Positions 1-8,627 of a DNA stretch of 64,000 nt are shown in pieces. Under the pieces are notes generated by a model. It was not told the DNA's origin and did no database searches. It saw only the letters and a program-made list of their open reading frames with translations. The number at the start of each line of letters is the position of its first letter. The first letter of the stretch is position 1. Made by a program: the position numbers and the translations under genes. Source of the DNA: Stieleria magnilauensis (lineage in GTDB: Bacteria; Planctomycetota; Planctomycetia; Pirellulales; Pirellulaceae). The stretch covers positions 2,950,394 through 3,014,393 of the forward strand of contig CP036432.1 of NCBI GenBank assembly GCA_007753675.1. The letters are read 5' to 3'.

Positions 1-1702
1 CGATCTGTATTCCCGGAACCTGATCGGGGTGATCGATGTTTTTCGTTTGCACCGATTGCCGCAGGTCCAATTGGCCGGTCAACCATGCAGCCAACTGGCG
101 AATCAGCGGGACGAACAAACGGTTTTGCGGCCAGTCATTCCAACTCCTGTCGGCCGACGTTGCGACAAACACGAATCGTCCGGCACCGGTCGGGTGGCTG
201 ATCACCAACGGCCAACGGCGGCTTCGAATCAGGACATCCGCATCGGGATCGGCAGATTGAATCGGCAACACGCGGCTGGCCGTCAACCGTCGCAGATCGC
301 CATGCTGGGGATCGGCAAAGGGCCGAAGTGCAGGATGATCCACGTCAAATTCCTGCACGCGTGCGACGGTGTCGGTAACACGGCCAAACTTCGTCTTGCC
401 CAGCAAGCCGGCGGCCGTCAACCGCTCGTGCACCGCGTCGGTGGAACGGTCGCCGGGAAACCACAGCACATTGCCGCCACCACGAACGAAGGCGTTTAAT
501 CGTCCGGCATCTCGGTCGGTAAAGCGACTGACATTGGCGATGACAATCAATCGAAAACCGGCCAGGTCAGGAAAACCCGCCCCACGATCCCAAACCAAAC
601 GTTCCACCTCAAACGTCCTGGCTGGTCCGTCCCCCACCGGCGTTCGCAGTCGCAGTGCGGTTTCGATGAAATAAGTCTCGTTTTCCCAAGCCTTGCTCCC
701 CGCGTCTCCGTCAACCAGCAGCAGGCGGTCGGGATGCCGGGCTTCCAACGCGACCGCACGCTGGTTGTCCCAGGCCAACGGGTCGTCGAAATCCACCGAT
801 ACCGAGCCGCGATACAGGCCCGCTGTTTCGATCGGTAACTCCAACCGCAAGGAATTCCGTTGCCCCGCGGCCAGCGAAACGGTGCGATCGATGACGATCG
901 GGCTGCGCGGGCCGCTCAGTTCCATCCGCAACGGCGCACCGATCACCGGGAACGCGCCGTGGTTGACCAATTGGATCTCCACCGCAACGGGCACACCGGG
1001 ACGAAGTTCGACTTGGGTTGCGAGGGCTGATTCGATGGCCAGGTTCTGCGCGATGGCCGGGGCGGGGTTTTCGATTCGCACCGACACCTCTGCTGGAAAC
1101 GCGGACAGGTTGGCCGGCGAAGGTCCCAGTTGCTGCAAGTCGCTGAGTACCATCAGACTGCGATCGGCGCGCGTCGACGCCGCCAGCAGATCGGCCGCCC
1201 AATCAAACGCTTCGTCGTAACGGGTCGCCATAGAGGATGTCTTGGCCGCGTCGAGTTCGTTTAGGGAGAGAGGCTGAACCCCGGCGGCATCGAACAGTCC
1301 AAGATGAACGCGAGTTTCCGACCCCAGGGTAGCAAGGTAGGCTTTCGCCCGCTGGATCGCGTTTTGAATTGCCGCGGCGCCGTTTGCTTGCCGTGCACTC
1401 ATGCTCGCCGAACGATCGATCAGAATCACGACCTCGCGCGTGCTTCCATCGGCGGGCGTTTCAGGAAAAAACGGTCGTGCAAACAGCAATCCCAGCAACA
1501 ACACCGCCAGCGCCCGCAACGTCAGCAGGATCCAACGTTGAATCCGTTGTCGATTCTTCGTTCGGCGGACGACTTGTTTGACGAACCGTATCGATCCGAT
1601 CTCCATCGACGTCGCTTTCTGACGCAGCAACAAATGGATCCACAACGGCAACGTCATTGCCGCGGCGCCGGCCGCCAGGAATCCGAGGTGCATCAAGTTC
1701 AT
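1..1702 (-). CDS. VWA-domain membrane protein, BatA-like N-terminus (partial)
   Basis: Open frame from an ATG at 1702 to the left window edge, at least 567 codons with the C-terminus missing. Residues about 5-27 and 57-76 are hydrophobic, matching the N-terminal double-transmembrane module of BatA-like proteins. A von Willebrand A domain follows with the metal-site motif DRSASMS at about 96-102. The rest looks periplasmic and beta-rich, with a stretch (IVIANVSRL...GGGNVLWFPGD) resembling glutamine-amidotransferase-like folds seen in planctomycete homologues. An alternative ATG lies at 1693 and no Shine-Dalgarno site is clear. It is the last gene of the operon, 28 bp after the DUF58 gene. In related MoxR/DUF58/VWA systems such proteins are thought to act in envelope stress or protein maturation. 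The exact role here is unknown. Confidence 0.85.
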   Translation of the reverse strand, partial: MNLMHLGFLAAGAAAMTLPLWIHLLLRQKATSMEIGSIRFVKQVVRRTKNRQRIQRWILLTLRALAVLLLGLLFARPFFPETPADGSTREVVILIDRSASMSARQANGAAAIQNAIQRAKAYLATLGSETRVHLGLFDAAGVQPLSLNELDAAKTSSMATRYDEAFDWAADLLAASTRADRSLMVLSDLQQLGPSPANLSAFPAEVSVRIENPAPAIAQNLAIESALATQVELRPGVPVAVEIQLVNHGAFPVIGAPLRMELSGPRSPIVIDRTVSLAAGQRNSLRLELPIETAGLYRGSVSVDFDDPLAWDNQRAVALEARHPDRLLLVDGDAGSKAWENETYFIETALRLRTPVGDGPARTFEVERLVWDRGAGFPDLAGFRLIVIANVSRFTDRDAGRLNAFVRGGGNVLWFPGDRSTDAVHERLTAAGLLGKTKFGRVTDTVARVQEFDVDHPALRPFADPQHGDLRRLTASRVLPIQSADPDADVLIRSRRWPLVISHPTGAGRFVFVATSADRSWNDWPQNRLFVPLIRQLAAWLTGQLDLRQSVQTKNIDHPDQVPGIQI

Positions 1703-1730
1703 GGAATGGGAAGATCGAGCGAGAAGGGCG

Positions 1731-2624
1731 TCAAAACAGTTCGCTGCGACGTTGAAAATACTCACGCAACGCGATCGGCAGCGGCGTTTCTGAATCGATC
1801 GCCAGGTAATCGATTTCGTGCATTTGACACAGCGTCTTCAATTCAGTCTGCCACTGTCTGACGGCGCTGACAAACTCGTCGCGAATTGCTTCGGCTTGCG
1901 TCACAATTTCTTCGCCGGTTTCCAGATCGCGAAATCGCACCGGCCCAGAGACGGGCATTGCGGTTTCCAACGGCGTCAGAACATGAAACACGATCATTTC
2001 GTGTCCATAGTGCCGAAAATGGGCAAAGGCGTCGGCAAGTTCGTCCTGCTGAAAATAGAAATCGCTGATCAACACCTTCAATCCGCGCCGCGGCGATAGC
2101 TCGGCCACCTCGTGCAAGACACGCGCGGTTTCACACGCCGGGTGATCTTGAGGCCGAGCGAGTGCATGCAACACCTCCAGCTGGTGATCCGCCGTGGAAC
2201 GTGGCCGCAGGTGTGTCTGGATCTTGTCAGCGAACAGGGTCAATCCGATCGCGTCGCGCTGGCCAATGGCCAAGTGCCCCAACGCCGCGGCCAGCATCGC
2301 GGCACACGACCACTTTCCCGCGGCGATCATCGATCGACTGGCGTCGACGATCAAATGCACTTCGACGTTGGTCTCGGCGTCGTATTCCTTCACAAACAGT
2401 TTTTCGTGTCGTCCGAAAAGCCGCCAATTGATGTGCTTGAGATCATCGCCAGGCATGTATTCGCGATGCGACGCAAATTCCACCGAAAACCCGACAAAGG
2501 GGCTTTGGTGCAATCCATGCATGAAGCCTTCCACCACCCGTTGGGCGATCAACTCCAAATCATCGGTCGCCCCCAGCAGCTCCGAGGACGTCAATTGTGT
2601 CGGTGTTACAAACGCAGTGTTCAT
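1731..2624 (-). CDS. DUF58 domain-containing protein
   Basis: 297 residues, the usual length for a DUF58 protein. The family signature is visible: a basic HINWRLFGRHEKLFVKEY segment at about 64-81, followed by a VWA-like core with the metal-site motif DASRSM at 94-99. No signal peptide or membrane segment is seen, so it probably works at the cytoplasmic face with its membrane neighbours. The ATG at 2624 overlaps the stop of the upstream MoxR gene (ATGA), which implies translational coupling. DUF58 proteins nearly always pair with MoxR ATPases and VWA proteins, as here. Their biochemical function is not settled. Confidence 0.92.
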   Translation of the reverse strand: MNTAFVTPTQLTSSELLGATDDLELIAQRVVEGFMHGLHQSPFVGFSVEFASHREYMPGDDLKHINWRLFGRHEKLFVKEYDAETNVEVHLIVDASRSMIAAGKWSCAAMLAAALGHLAIGQRDAIGLTLFADKIQTHLRPRSTADHQLEVLHALARPQDHPACETARVLHEVAELSPRRGLKVLISDFYFQQDELADAFAHFRHYGHEMIVFHVLTPLETAMPVSGPVRFRDLETGEEIVTQAEAIRDEFVSAVRQWQTELKTLCQMHEIDYLAIDSETPLPIALREYFQRRSELF

Positions 2625-3706
2625 GACGGGGTGGGTACCGTTTGGACGAGTTGCCCGATGACGTGATCGACGGTGATGTTCTCCGTGCGGGCTTGAAAGT
2701 TCAGCGCCAAGCGATGTCGCATCACCGCAGTCGCGACGGCGCGAATGTCTTCAAAATCGACGTGATACCGCCCCAGCAGAACGGCCCGCGCCTTGCCGCC
2801 GAGAACCAAACACTGCGACGCCCGAGGGCTGGCTCCATAGCGGATGTATCGATGCAGCTCGGACGCCGCCGTGCGATTTTGCGCCGTGCCATTTGACACG
2901 GCGTCTTGTGACGTCGGGCGAGAGGCGTCGACCAGATCGACGGCGTACCGGATGACATGGTTGGCAACCGGCACACCACGCACCAAGGATTGCAATTGCA
3001 AGACTTCATCGAGCGACAGAATCGATTGCAGTTGCACGTCGGCATCCCCGGTGGTCGCCTTGACAATTTCGACTTCCTCCTGCTTGGATGGGTAGACGAC
3101 CGGAACGTTGAACATGAATCGATCCAGCTGTGCCTCCGGCAGCGGATACGTTCCTTCCTGCTCAACCGGGTTTTGTGTCGCGACGACGAAGAACGGCGGC
3201 GGCAGGTGATACGTTTCTCGGCCGACCGAGATCTCACGTTCTTGCATCGCCTGCAACAGGGCGGCTTGCGTTTTCGGCGGTGCCCGATTGATTTCATCGG
3301 CGAGCAGAAAGTTGGTGAACAGCGGACCTCGGAAGAATTCGAGCTGGCGGCGGCCCGTTTCGGGGTCTTCTTCGATGATGTCCGATCCGGTGATGTCCGA
3401 AGGCATCAGATCGGGCGTGAACTGGATTCGGCTGTACTGCATGTCCAGCATTTTCGCCAGCGATCTGGCGATCAGCGTCTTACCCAGTCCGGGCACGCCG
3501 ATCATCAACGCATGACCGCGGCACAGCATGGCGATCAACAAACTGTCGATCACTTTTTCCTGGCCGATCACGACGCGACCGATCTCTTGTTTCAATTGCG
3601 TGCGCGCCTGCTGCAGTCGCGCCACGATCTCGGGATGGTCACCGGCGGCCGGCTGGCCCGTTGGCTGGCCCGCCGAGTCATTCGTTTCTGGCGTCTGGTG
3701 ATTCAT
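2621..3706 (-). CDS. MoxR-family AAA+ ATPase
   Basis: 361 residues, somewhat longer than usual because of a polar N-terminal extension of about 25 residues. Walker A GVPGLGKT lies at 70-77 and Walker B LLADEIN at about 134-140, followed by the sensor-1 region VVATQNP and a C-terminal lid domain. MoxR ATPases act as chaperones for VWA-domain partners, and such partners sit directly downstream. The ATG at 3706 overlaps the stop of the caspase-like gene (ATGA), and its own stop overlaps the DUF58 start the same way. The three cytoplasmic/membrane genes and the secreted upstream protein are therefore probably made from one mRNA. Confidence 0.95.
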   Translation of the reverse strand: MNHQTPETNDSAGQPTGQPAAGDHPEIVARLQQARTQLKQEIGRVVIGQEKVIDSLLIAMLCRGHALMIGVPGLGKTLIARSLAKMLDMQYSRIQFTPDLMPSDITGSDIIEEDPETGRRQLEFFRGPLFTNFLLADEINRAPPKTQAALLQAMQEREISVGRETYHLPPPFFVVATQNPVEQEGTYPLPEAQLDRFMFNVPVVYPSKQEEVEIVKATTGDADVQLQSILSLDEVLQLQSLVRGVPVANHVIRYAVDLVDASRPTSQDAVSNGTAQNRTAASELHRYIRYGASPRASQCLVLGGKARAVLLGRYHVDFEDIRAVATAVMRHRLALNFQARTENITVDHVIGQLVQTVPTPS

Positions 3707-4719
3707 GGTTGTTGCGTCGCCGCGGGGGCGGCCGAATCGTCGGGTGTCGGTGGAGGTTCAGGCGTCGTGATGATCGTGCGTGCCGCCAACAGTCCGTCGA
3801 TGACGGCCTGGGCGGCGGTGTTGTGAATCGATTGCGAATCAATCTTGGCCAATTCAGCGACTTCGGTGCCCACGCCGTCACCGTTGTCGTCCAGCAGCGC
3901 ATGTTCGGTCGGCAACAATTGGTCTTCGTCAAACGAGCGGCCGACTTGGTCCGCGGTGCGTCGAAACAGGTCCAGGACGCTGACGGGCGGATCCTTCGCC
4001 GGCGACGTGGGATCTGCGGTGGGTTCGGCTGTCGATTCGGCGTTCGTGCTCGCGGCGAGTTGCTGCGTCATGACGTCGGCGAGTTGGTGGGGAAACCGCG
4101 GTTCGTTGATTTCGCCGTCGTCGGTTGCGCTGATCACGATCCGCCCAGGCAGCGAAAAGGGTTTCAAAAAACTGCCCGATGCCGAATGGGTCATCCAAAA
4201 CACCTGTTCGCCGGCTTTCAACTCGGCGAACATCGCAGCCCATTGTGCCGCGTTCATGTCGGGTCCGGGTAAATGAAACCAACCGTGTCGGCGGTCCTGG
4301 CTGCCGTGACCGAGCCAAAAGACCCACAGCGATTCGTCATCGCCAATTCGCTCGACGAGTTGCTCGGCCACCGATCGAATGCTTTCCTGAGTTGCGGGCA
4401 ATCGGTCTTCGGTCGCGTCACGGCCATCAAGTACTAGGATGTCGGCGGAATCGACAGCTGCGATTTGCACCAACCAATTCCGCCAGATTTGGACAGTCGC
4501 GTCGAATCGCTCGCGATGGATTTGATCGCCCGGAAGCCCGACGATGATCAGCGCGTGACGACGATTGGGAAAGGCCGGGGCAACGTCAGCCGGCGCAGCC
4601 GCTTGCGATTCATCCGTGGGAACCGCTGATGCGATTTCTTGGGCGGGGACATGCATCGCCATCGCAACTGTGCAGCACAGCGCAAGAGTGAATCGAAATG
4701 GAGCGGTGTTGGCAATCAA
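3703..4719 (-). CDS. secreted caspase/C13-peptidase-like protein, probable pseudoenzyme
   Basis: The frame is open from 4869, but the best start is the TTG at 4719. AGGTGA lies just upstream, and this start puts a signal peptide (FRFTLALCCTVAMAMHVPA, ending about residue 26) at the N-terminus, giving 338 residues. A caspase-hemoglobinase-like fold is suggested by the beta-strand HALIIVGL (55-62), the His motif LGHGS (136-140), and THSASGSF (177-184) followed by GRIVISAT. In active clan CD peptidases the second motif is usually D-[ST]-C-x-[SA]-G. Here no Cys is present, so catalysis is doubtful. It heads the MoxR operon, and its stop overlaps the moxR start. A run of Pro/Thr/Ala ends the protein. 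Family assignment is by motif reading. Confidence 0.7.
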   Translation of the reverse strand: MIANTAPFRFTLALCCTVAMAMHVPAQEIASAVPTDESQAAAPADVAPAFPNRRHALIIVGLPGDQIHRERFDATVQIWRNWLVQIAAVDSADILVLDGRDATEDRLPATQESIRSVAEQLVERIGDDESLWVFWLGHGSQDRRHGWFHLPGPDMNAAQWAAMFAELKAGEQVFWMTHSASGSFLKPFSLPGRIVISATDDGEINEPRFPHQLADVMTQQLAASTNAESTAEPTADPTSPAKDPPVSVLDLFRRTADQVGRSFDEDQLLPTEHALLDDNGDGVGTEVAELAKIDSQSIHNTAAQAVIDGLLAARTIITTPEPPPTPDDSAAPAATQQP

Positions 4720-5075
4720 GGATTCACCTGGACGCAGGCCGGAACACGCCGCGGTGAGACACCCGGACGATCGCGAGCGGTCCGATCTTGAACGCTCGTC
4801 TTTGTCACCCGTTCTCACTTGGCATCCCCTCGTTTGTTGCGAGTGGCATCCATCATAACGTCCCGCCAAACGGGCTGCCGTGGTGAAGCGTAAAATGTCG
4901 AGGTGGGCGGTCCGCCGGTTGGTAACGTCAGCGACGAAACACCGGACAGTCGTTCATTGTCTCATGGTCCCTTCATCGGCTTCATTAAAAACTGCCCTCG
5001 TTGATGAGCAACGCGCTGACCAGACCATTACAATGACCACCCTTCCTGACCGAATCTCCCCACAGGCACCCCATC
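4720..5075. other. divergent intergenic region
   Basis: About 350 bp between the TTG start of the caspase-like gene and the ceramidase-like gene. It must hold both promoters, but I cannot point to convincing -35/-10 boxes. No repeat and no credible small gene was seen. The in-frame extension of the caspase-like ORF up to 4869 lacks a start-associated ribosome site. Confidence 0.4.
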
Positions 5076-6566
5076 ATGCAATCGATCCTTGCGACTTTCC
5101 CCGCCTCCCGTCGTGATTGCTTCCACCAGTTGACTCGTCTTGCCTGCGCCGCGTCCGCCATCGCCGCCCTTTTCCTCACCGCCCTTCCAATCGCCGCGCA
5201 AGCTGACGGCAAGACGTTTCGCGCCGGAGCGGCAACGAGCAACATCACACCTCCGCTGGGCGAGATGATCGTCGGCGGCTGGGAACCGATGCCGGCACAA
5301 CACATTCACGACGAATTGTACGCCCGCTGTCTGGTACTCGATGACGGCACGACGAAACTGGCGATCGTGATCTGCGACAACGTTGGCATTCCCCACGAAG
5401 TGTTTGACGCGGCGAAAACAGCGATTCACGAAGCGACCGAGATCCCGATCGCGAACCTGATGATGGCTTCGACACACACGCACTCGGCCACGACCGCGCG
5501 TGGGGAAAGCAAGGTCATTGAGCAGAGCGAATTGACCGAGTACCAGAAGTTTCTGGCCAGCCGGATCGCCGACGGTGTCCGCTGTGCGTTGAATCATTTG
5601 CAACCTGCGAAGATCGGTTGGGGAAGCGTCGACGAACCGTCTGAAGTCTTCAATCGACGTTGGTTTGTGACCGATCCCCAATTGGCGACCAATCCGTTCG
5701 GCGGCATCGATCAAGTCCGCATGAATCCGCCGCGAGGACACGCTGCACTCGATCGCCAAGCCGGCCCCGTGGACCCGGAAGTCAGTTTCGTTTCGGTACA
5801 AAGCCTAGACGGCAGCGCGATCGCACTGCTGGCAAACTATTCCCTGCACTACGTCGGCGGCGTCCCCCGCAATGAAGTCTCCGCGGATTATTTCGGCTAC
5901 TTTGCCCGCGCCATCGAAAAACGATTGGGAGCGACCGAGACGACGCCCGCCTTTGTCGGCATGCTCTCCAACGGAACCAGCGGCGACGTCAACAACATCG
6001 ACTTTCGCGACAAGACTCCGAAACGCTACGCCAGCTACGAAAAGATGCAGGAAGTCGCCAACAAGATCGCCGACCGAGTCTATGACGCGCACGGCGGAAT
6101 CGATTTCCATGATTGGGTCAAACTGTCCGCCGCATCGACCCCGCTGACGTTGAAGGTTCGCAAGCCGACGCAAGAGATGCGCGACTACTTTGATGCCCTG
6201 GCCAAGAATTCCGAACAATCACCCCGGCATCGTCGTGAAGCCATCTACGCCAATCGGATCGCCAAACTGGACGAAGCACCCGACACCGTGGACATCCAAT
6301 TGCAAACCTTCGGGATCGGGGACCTGGGCATTGCCGCGATCCCCTTCGAAACCTTCACCGAAACCGGCTTGGAACTGAAGGCCAAGGCGCCGACCAAGCA
6401 GATGTTTACGATCGAATTGGCAAACGGATCGTTCGGATACCTGCCGACACCCAGGCAGCACCGTTTCGGCGGCTATGAGACCTGGCTGGGAACGAACTAT
6501 GTCCAGGAAGACGCTACGGAAAAGATCGTGGAAACGTTGTTGGGTTTGTTTGACACGATGAAGTAG
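5076..6566 (+). CDS. neutral/alkaline ceramidase-like secreted hydrolase
   Basis: 496 residues. A long signal peptide with a hydrophobic core (CAASAIAALFLTALPIAAQA) ends near residue 43. The mature part starts with FRAGAATSNITPPLG, typical of the neutral/alkaline non-lysosomal ceramidase N-terminal family. The metal-binding motif STHTHSATT lies near 130-138, and a later motif SNGTSGDVNN matches the conserved Asn/Gly/Asp region. Planctomycetes carry many such proteins, and their true substrates (N-acyl lipids or other amides) are mostly unknown. It is divergently oriented from the MoxR operon across about 350 bp and appears monocistronic. Confidence 0.85.
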   Translation: MQSILATFPASRRDCFHQLTRLACAASAIAALFLTALPIAAQADGKTFRAGAATSNITPPLGEMIVGGWEPMPAQHIHDELYARCLVLDDGTTKLAIVICDNVGIPHEVFDAAKTAIHEATEIPIANLMMASTHTHSATTARGESKVIEQSELTEYQKFLASRIADGVRCALNHLQPAKIGWGSVDEPSEVFNRRWFVTDPQLATNPFGGIDQVRMNPPRGHAALDRQAGPVDPEVSFVSVQSLDGSAIALLANYSLHYVGGVPRNEVSADYFGYFARAIEKRLGATETTPAFVGMLSNGTSGDVNNIDFRDKTPKRYASYEKMQEVANKIADRVYDAHGGIDFHDWVKLSAASTPLTLKVRKPTQEMRDYFDALAKNSEQSPRHRREAIYANRIAKLDEAPDTVDIQLQTFGIGDLGIAAIPFETFTETGLELKAKAPTKQMFTIELANGSFGYLPTPRQHRFGGYETWLGTNYVQEDATEKIVETLLGLFDTMK

Positions 6567-6725
6567 GAAAATGGGGGGCAAGACAATGAAAGGCGGAATG
6601 CTCTACCGGTCCATTTTCTTGTCGCCGATTTTCTTGTCGCCCCTCCCCACTCCATTTTTCTGCTCCAACTCTTTCGCCATCCATCGCTCCAATCCGCGCC
6701 GCGATCCTGCCGCCACCCAAAACGT
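6567..6725. repeat. intergenic repeat remnants
   Basis: Between the convergent ceramidase-like and glycosyltransferase genes. It holds a short direct duplication (two copies of TTTTCTTGTCGCC around 6614-6642) and a GGCGGAATG stretch similar to the GGCAGAATGAT repeats at 10893 and 16616. No hairpin with a T-run was seen. Confidence 0.4.
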
Positions 6726-7616
6726 TCAGTCGTCCAATGACATGCCCCAGCGTTTGACCGTCTGCTTCCAATCGCCGACCAGAGCTTGCAGTAGAAACCA
6801 GGCGTTTCTGCCGTAGCGTGGGACCAGACGTTTCGGATCGCTGAGCATCCGATAGGTCCATTCGGCCCCCAGTTTCTGCCAGATCTTGGGAGCGCGTTTG
6901 GCTGTCCCGGCGATGAAATCGAACGAGGCGCCGAGTTGAATGCTGACGGGAACACCAAGGCGTTTGTAGTGCTCGTGGATCCAGCGTTCGCCCTTGGGTT
7001 GCCCGAAGGCGACCAGCAAGATTTCGGCGCCGGAGTCTCGAATGCGTTTGTCTTGTTGGGCTTGTTCGTCGGCCGACAGGGCACGAAACGGAGGCGATTC
7101 GATTCCAGCGATCCGCATGCCGGGATAATCGCGTGCCAGTCGCTTGGCGCATTTCTCGGCGACCCCCGGTTCTCCGCCCAGAAAGTAGATGCCCCAACGT
7201 TTCTGGCCGGCTCGACAAGCGAGTTTGTGAATCATTTCGCTGCCGGCGACGCGTTCGGGCAGTGCGTCGGATCCCAATTGGCTCCGCCATACGATCGGTT
7301 GTCCATCGGCCAGAATCAGATCCGCTGCTGCGGTGATTGGGGGAATGTCTGCTTGCCGGTGATGCAGCATCACATAGTTCAAGTTGGCGGTGATCACATA
7401 GCTGGGTTCGCCACGCTCGACGAGCTGCTCGATCCGGTCGACCGCCTCGGACATGGTGACGCGGTCAAATGGCACCTCCCAGACGTTGCACCGTTGCAGC
7501 GGTGGTAGGGCAGGCGGCTGCTGGCGGTCCGGGTTTGCCGTGTTGTTCGAGGCGGGCGGCAAGATGACCGGGGACACCGGAGCGATCGGATGGGTGGTCG
7601 AAAAGTGTGCAGACAT
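6726..7616 (-). CDS. WecG/TagA/CpsF-family glycosyltransferase
   Basis: The frame extends to 7874, but the first 86 codons are repeat-derived sequence. The ATG at 7616 gives 296 residues with about 45 disordered residues before the domain begins at NVWEVPFDRVTM. Family motifs are visible: ADGQPIVW, the nucleotide-binding stretch YFLGGEPGVAEK, FGQPKGERWIHEH, and the C-terminal signature GTAKRAPKIWQKLGAEWTYRM. This GT26 family transfers N-acetylmannosaminuronic acid, N-acetylmannosamine or similar sugars to lipid-linked intermediates in exopolysaccharide and cell-envelope polymer synthesis. No polysaccharide locus is adjacent, so the acceptor is unknown. Confidence 0.9.
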   Translation of the reverse strand: MSAHFSTTHPIAPVSPVILPPASNNTANPDRQQPPALPPLQRCNVWEVPFDRVTMSEAVDRIEQLVERGEPSYVITANLNYVMLHHRQADIPPITAAADLILADGQPIVWRSQLGSDALPERVAGSEMIHKLACRAGQKRWGIYFLGGEPGVAEKCAKRLARDYPGMRIAGIESPPFRALSADEQAQQDKRIRDSGAEILLVAFGQPKGERWIHEHYKRLGVPVSIQLGASFDFIAGTAKRAPKIWQKLGAEWTYRMLSDPKRLVPRYGRNAWFLLQALVGDWKQTVKRWGMSLDD

Positions 7617-8627
7617 CGTTGCAAGTCGCGATCGTGGAGAAGAAACAGAGCCGGCGGACGAGGACTCCTTCCATTCAACCGTAGGACGCCAAGTGAGGAA
7701 CCCTGGCCTTTGATGCGGCTTGCCCAGCCAGAGCGAGACGGCTTGGTGGAGTTGTGCCGGAGATAGCGAGTCTGCCGACAGTTCGCTCGCGCCGTTCCGC
7801 GAACATCTGCTGTTGTTGTTGTTAGCGGCCGGGCGCCAGCCCTCCGGTCCTTCACGGTGTTTCCGCGCCGACACCGGACGGCTCGCGCCGTTCCGCTAAC
7901 ATCTGCTGCTGTTGTTAGCGGTTGGGCGCGAGCCCTCCGGTCTTTCGAGCACGCCCCCGACGGGGTCAACGACCTTCCCGGAGGCGACGCTGCGCTGACG
8001 TCCGGCGACTCGCTGAAATCCCTCCGGGATGTGAAAGGAATGACTGACTTGAAAAGCAGCGCGGAGCTCGCGTCTATTCGGTCTATGTCAATCGATTACC
8101 CTCGCCGAGAGATACATTTCACGCCAATGGCGCCACACCGCAGCGCGGTGCCACAACAAAGCCCGGGGTCGCGAAGCGCACCCCGGGTGGTGGCACAGAG
8201 GGAGAGGAACCCCAGCGGGGTTCAACAATCGACGCCGCGCGATCGGACGGCGCAAATGGCGAGGTGATTCGGGCGAACCGTGTTGTTCTGTTCAACCCCG
8301 TTGGGGTTGGCGGCCTGAATGTGACCGGATCTTGGGGTGCGCGGGCGCGACCCCAAGCTTTGATGTGGCACGCCGCTGGCGTGAAACTGCGATGTGGTTG
8401 GCGTCCGTGAGTGTTCCAATGGCGCCGTGGGGAGCGAAATGTATCCGCAAGACTTTTCACATCCTCCGGGATAACGGACGGCGCGCGCCGTTCCCCGAAC
8501 ACCTTCGTCGCCAGACTGCACGCTTGCGCGAGCCGGCTGATGTCACCCGCGGGATCCGCCGATTGGCGACGCTCCATGGAGTTGTTACGCTGGACCCGGT
8601 CCCTCCCATCGCCCTCGACAGAATCCT
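7617..8627. repeat. gene-poor repeat-rich intergenic region
   Basis: About 1 kb with no credible gene. Two adjacent palindromic copies of the CGGAGGGCTCGCGCC-type repeat lie at about 7780-7850 and 7873-7945, each folding on itself through CGCTAACA/TGTTAGCG arms with short CTG/TTG runs in the loop. A partial copy lies near 8470-8505. Small hairpins of another kind follow: GAACCCCAGCGGGGTTC at 8207-8223 and CAACCCCGTTGGGGTTG at 8293-8309. Further GC-rich inverted pieces lie near 8130-8180. Open frames here are repeat translations. Confidence 0.7.
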
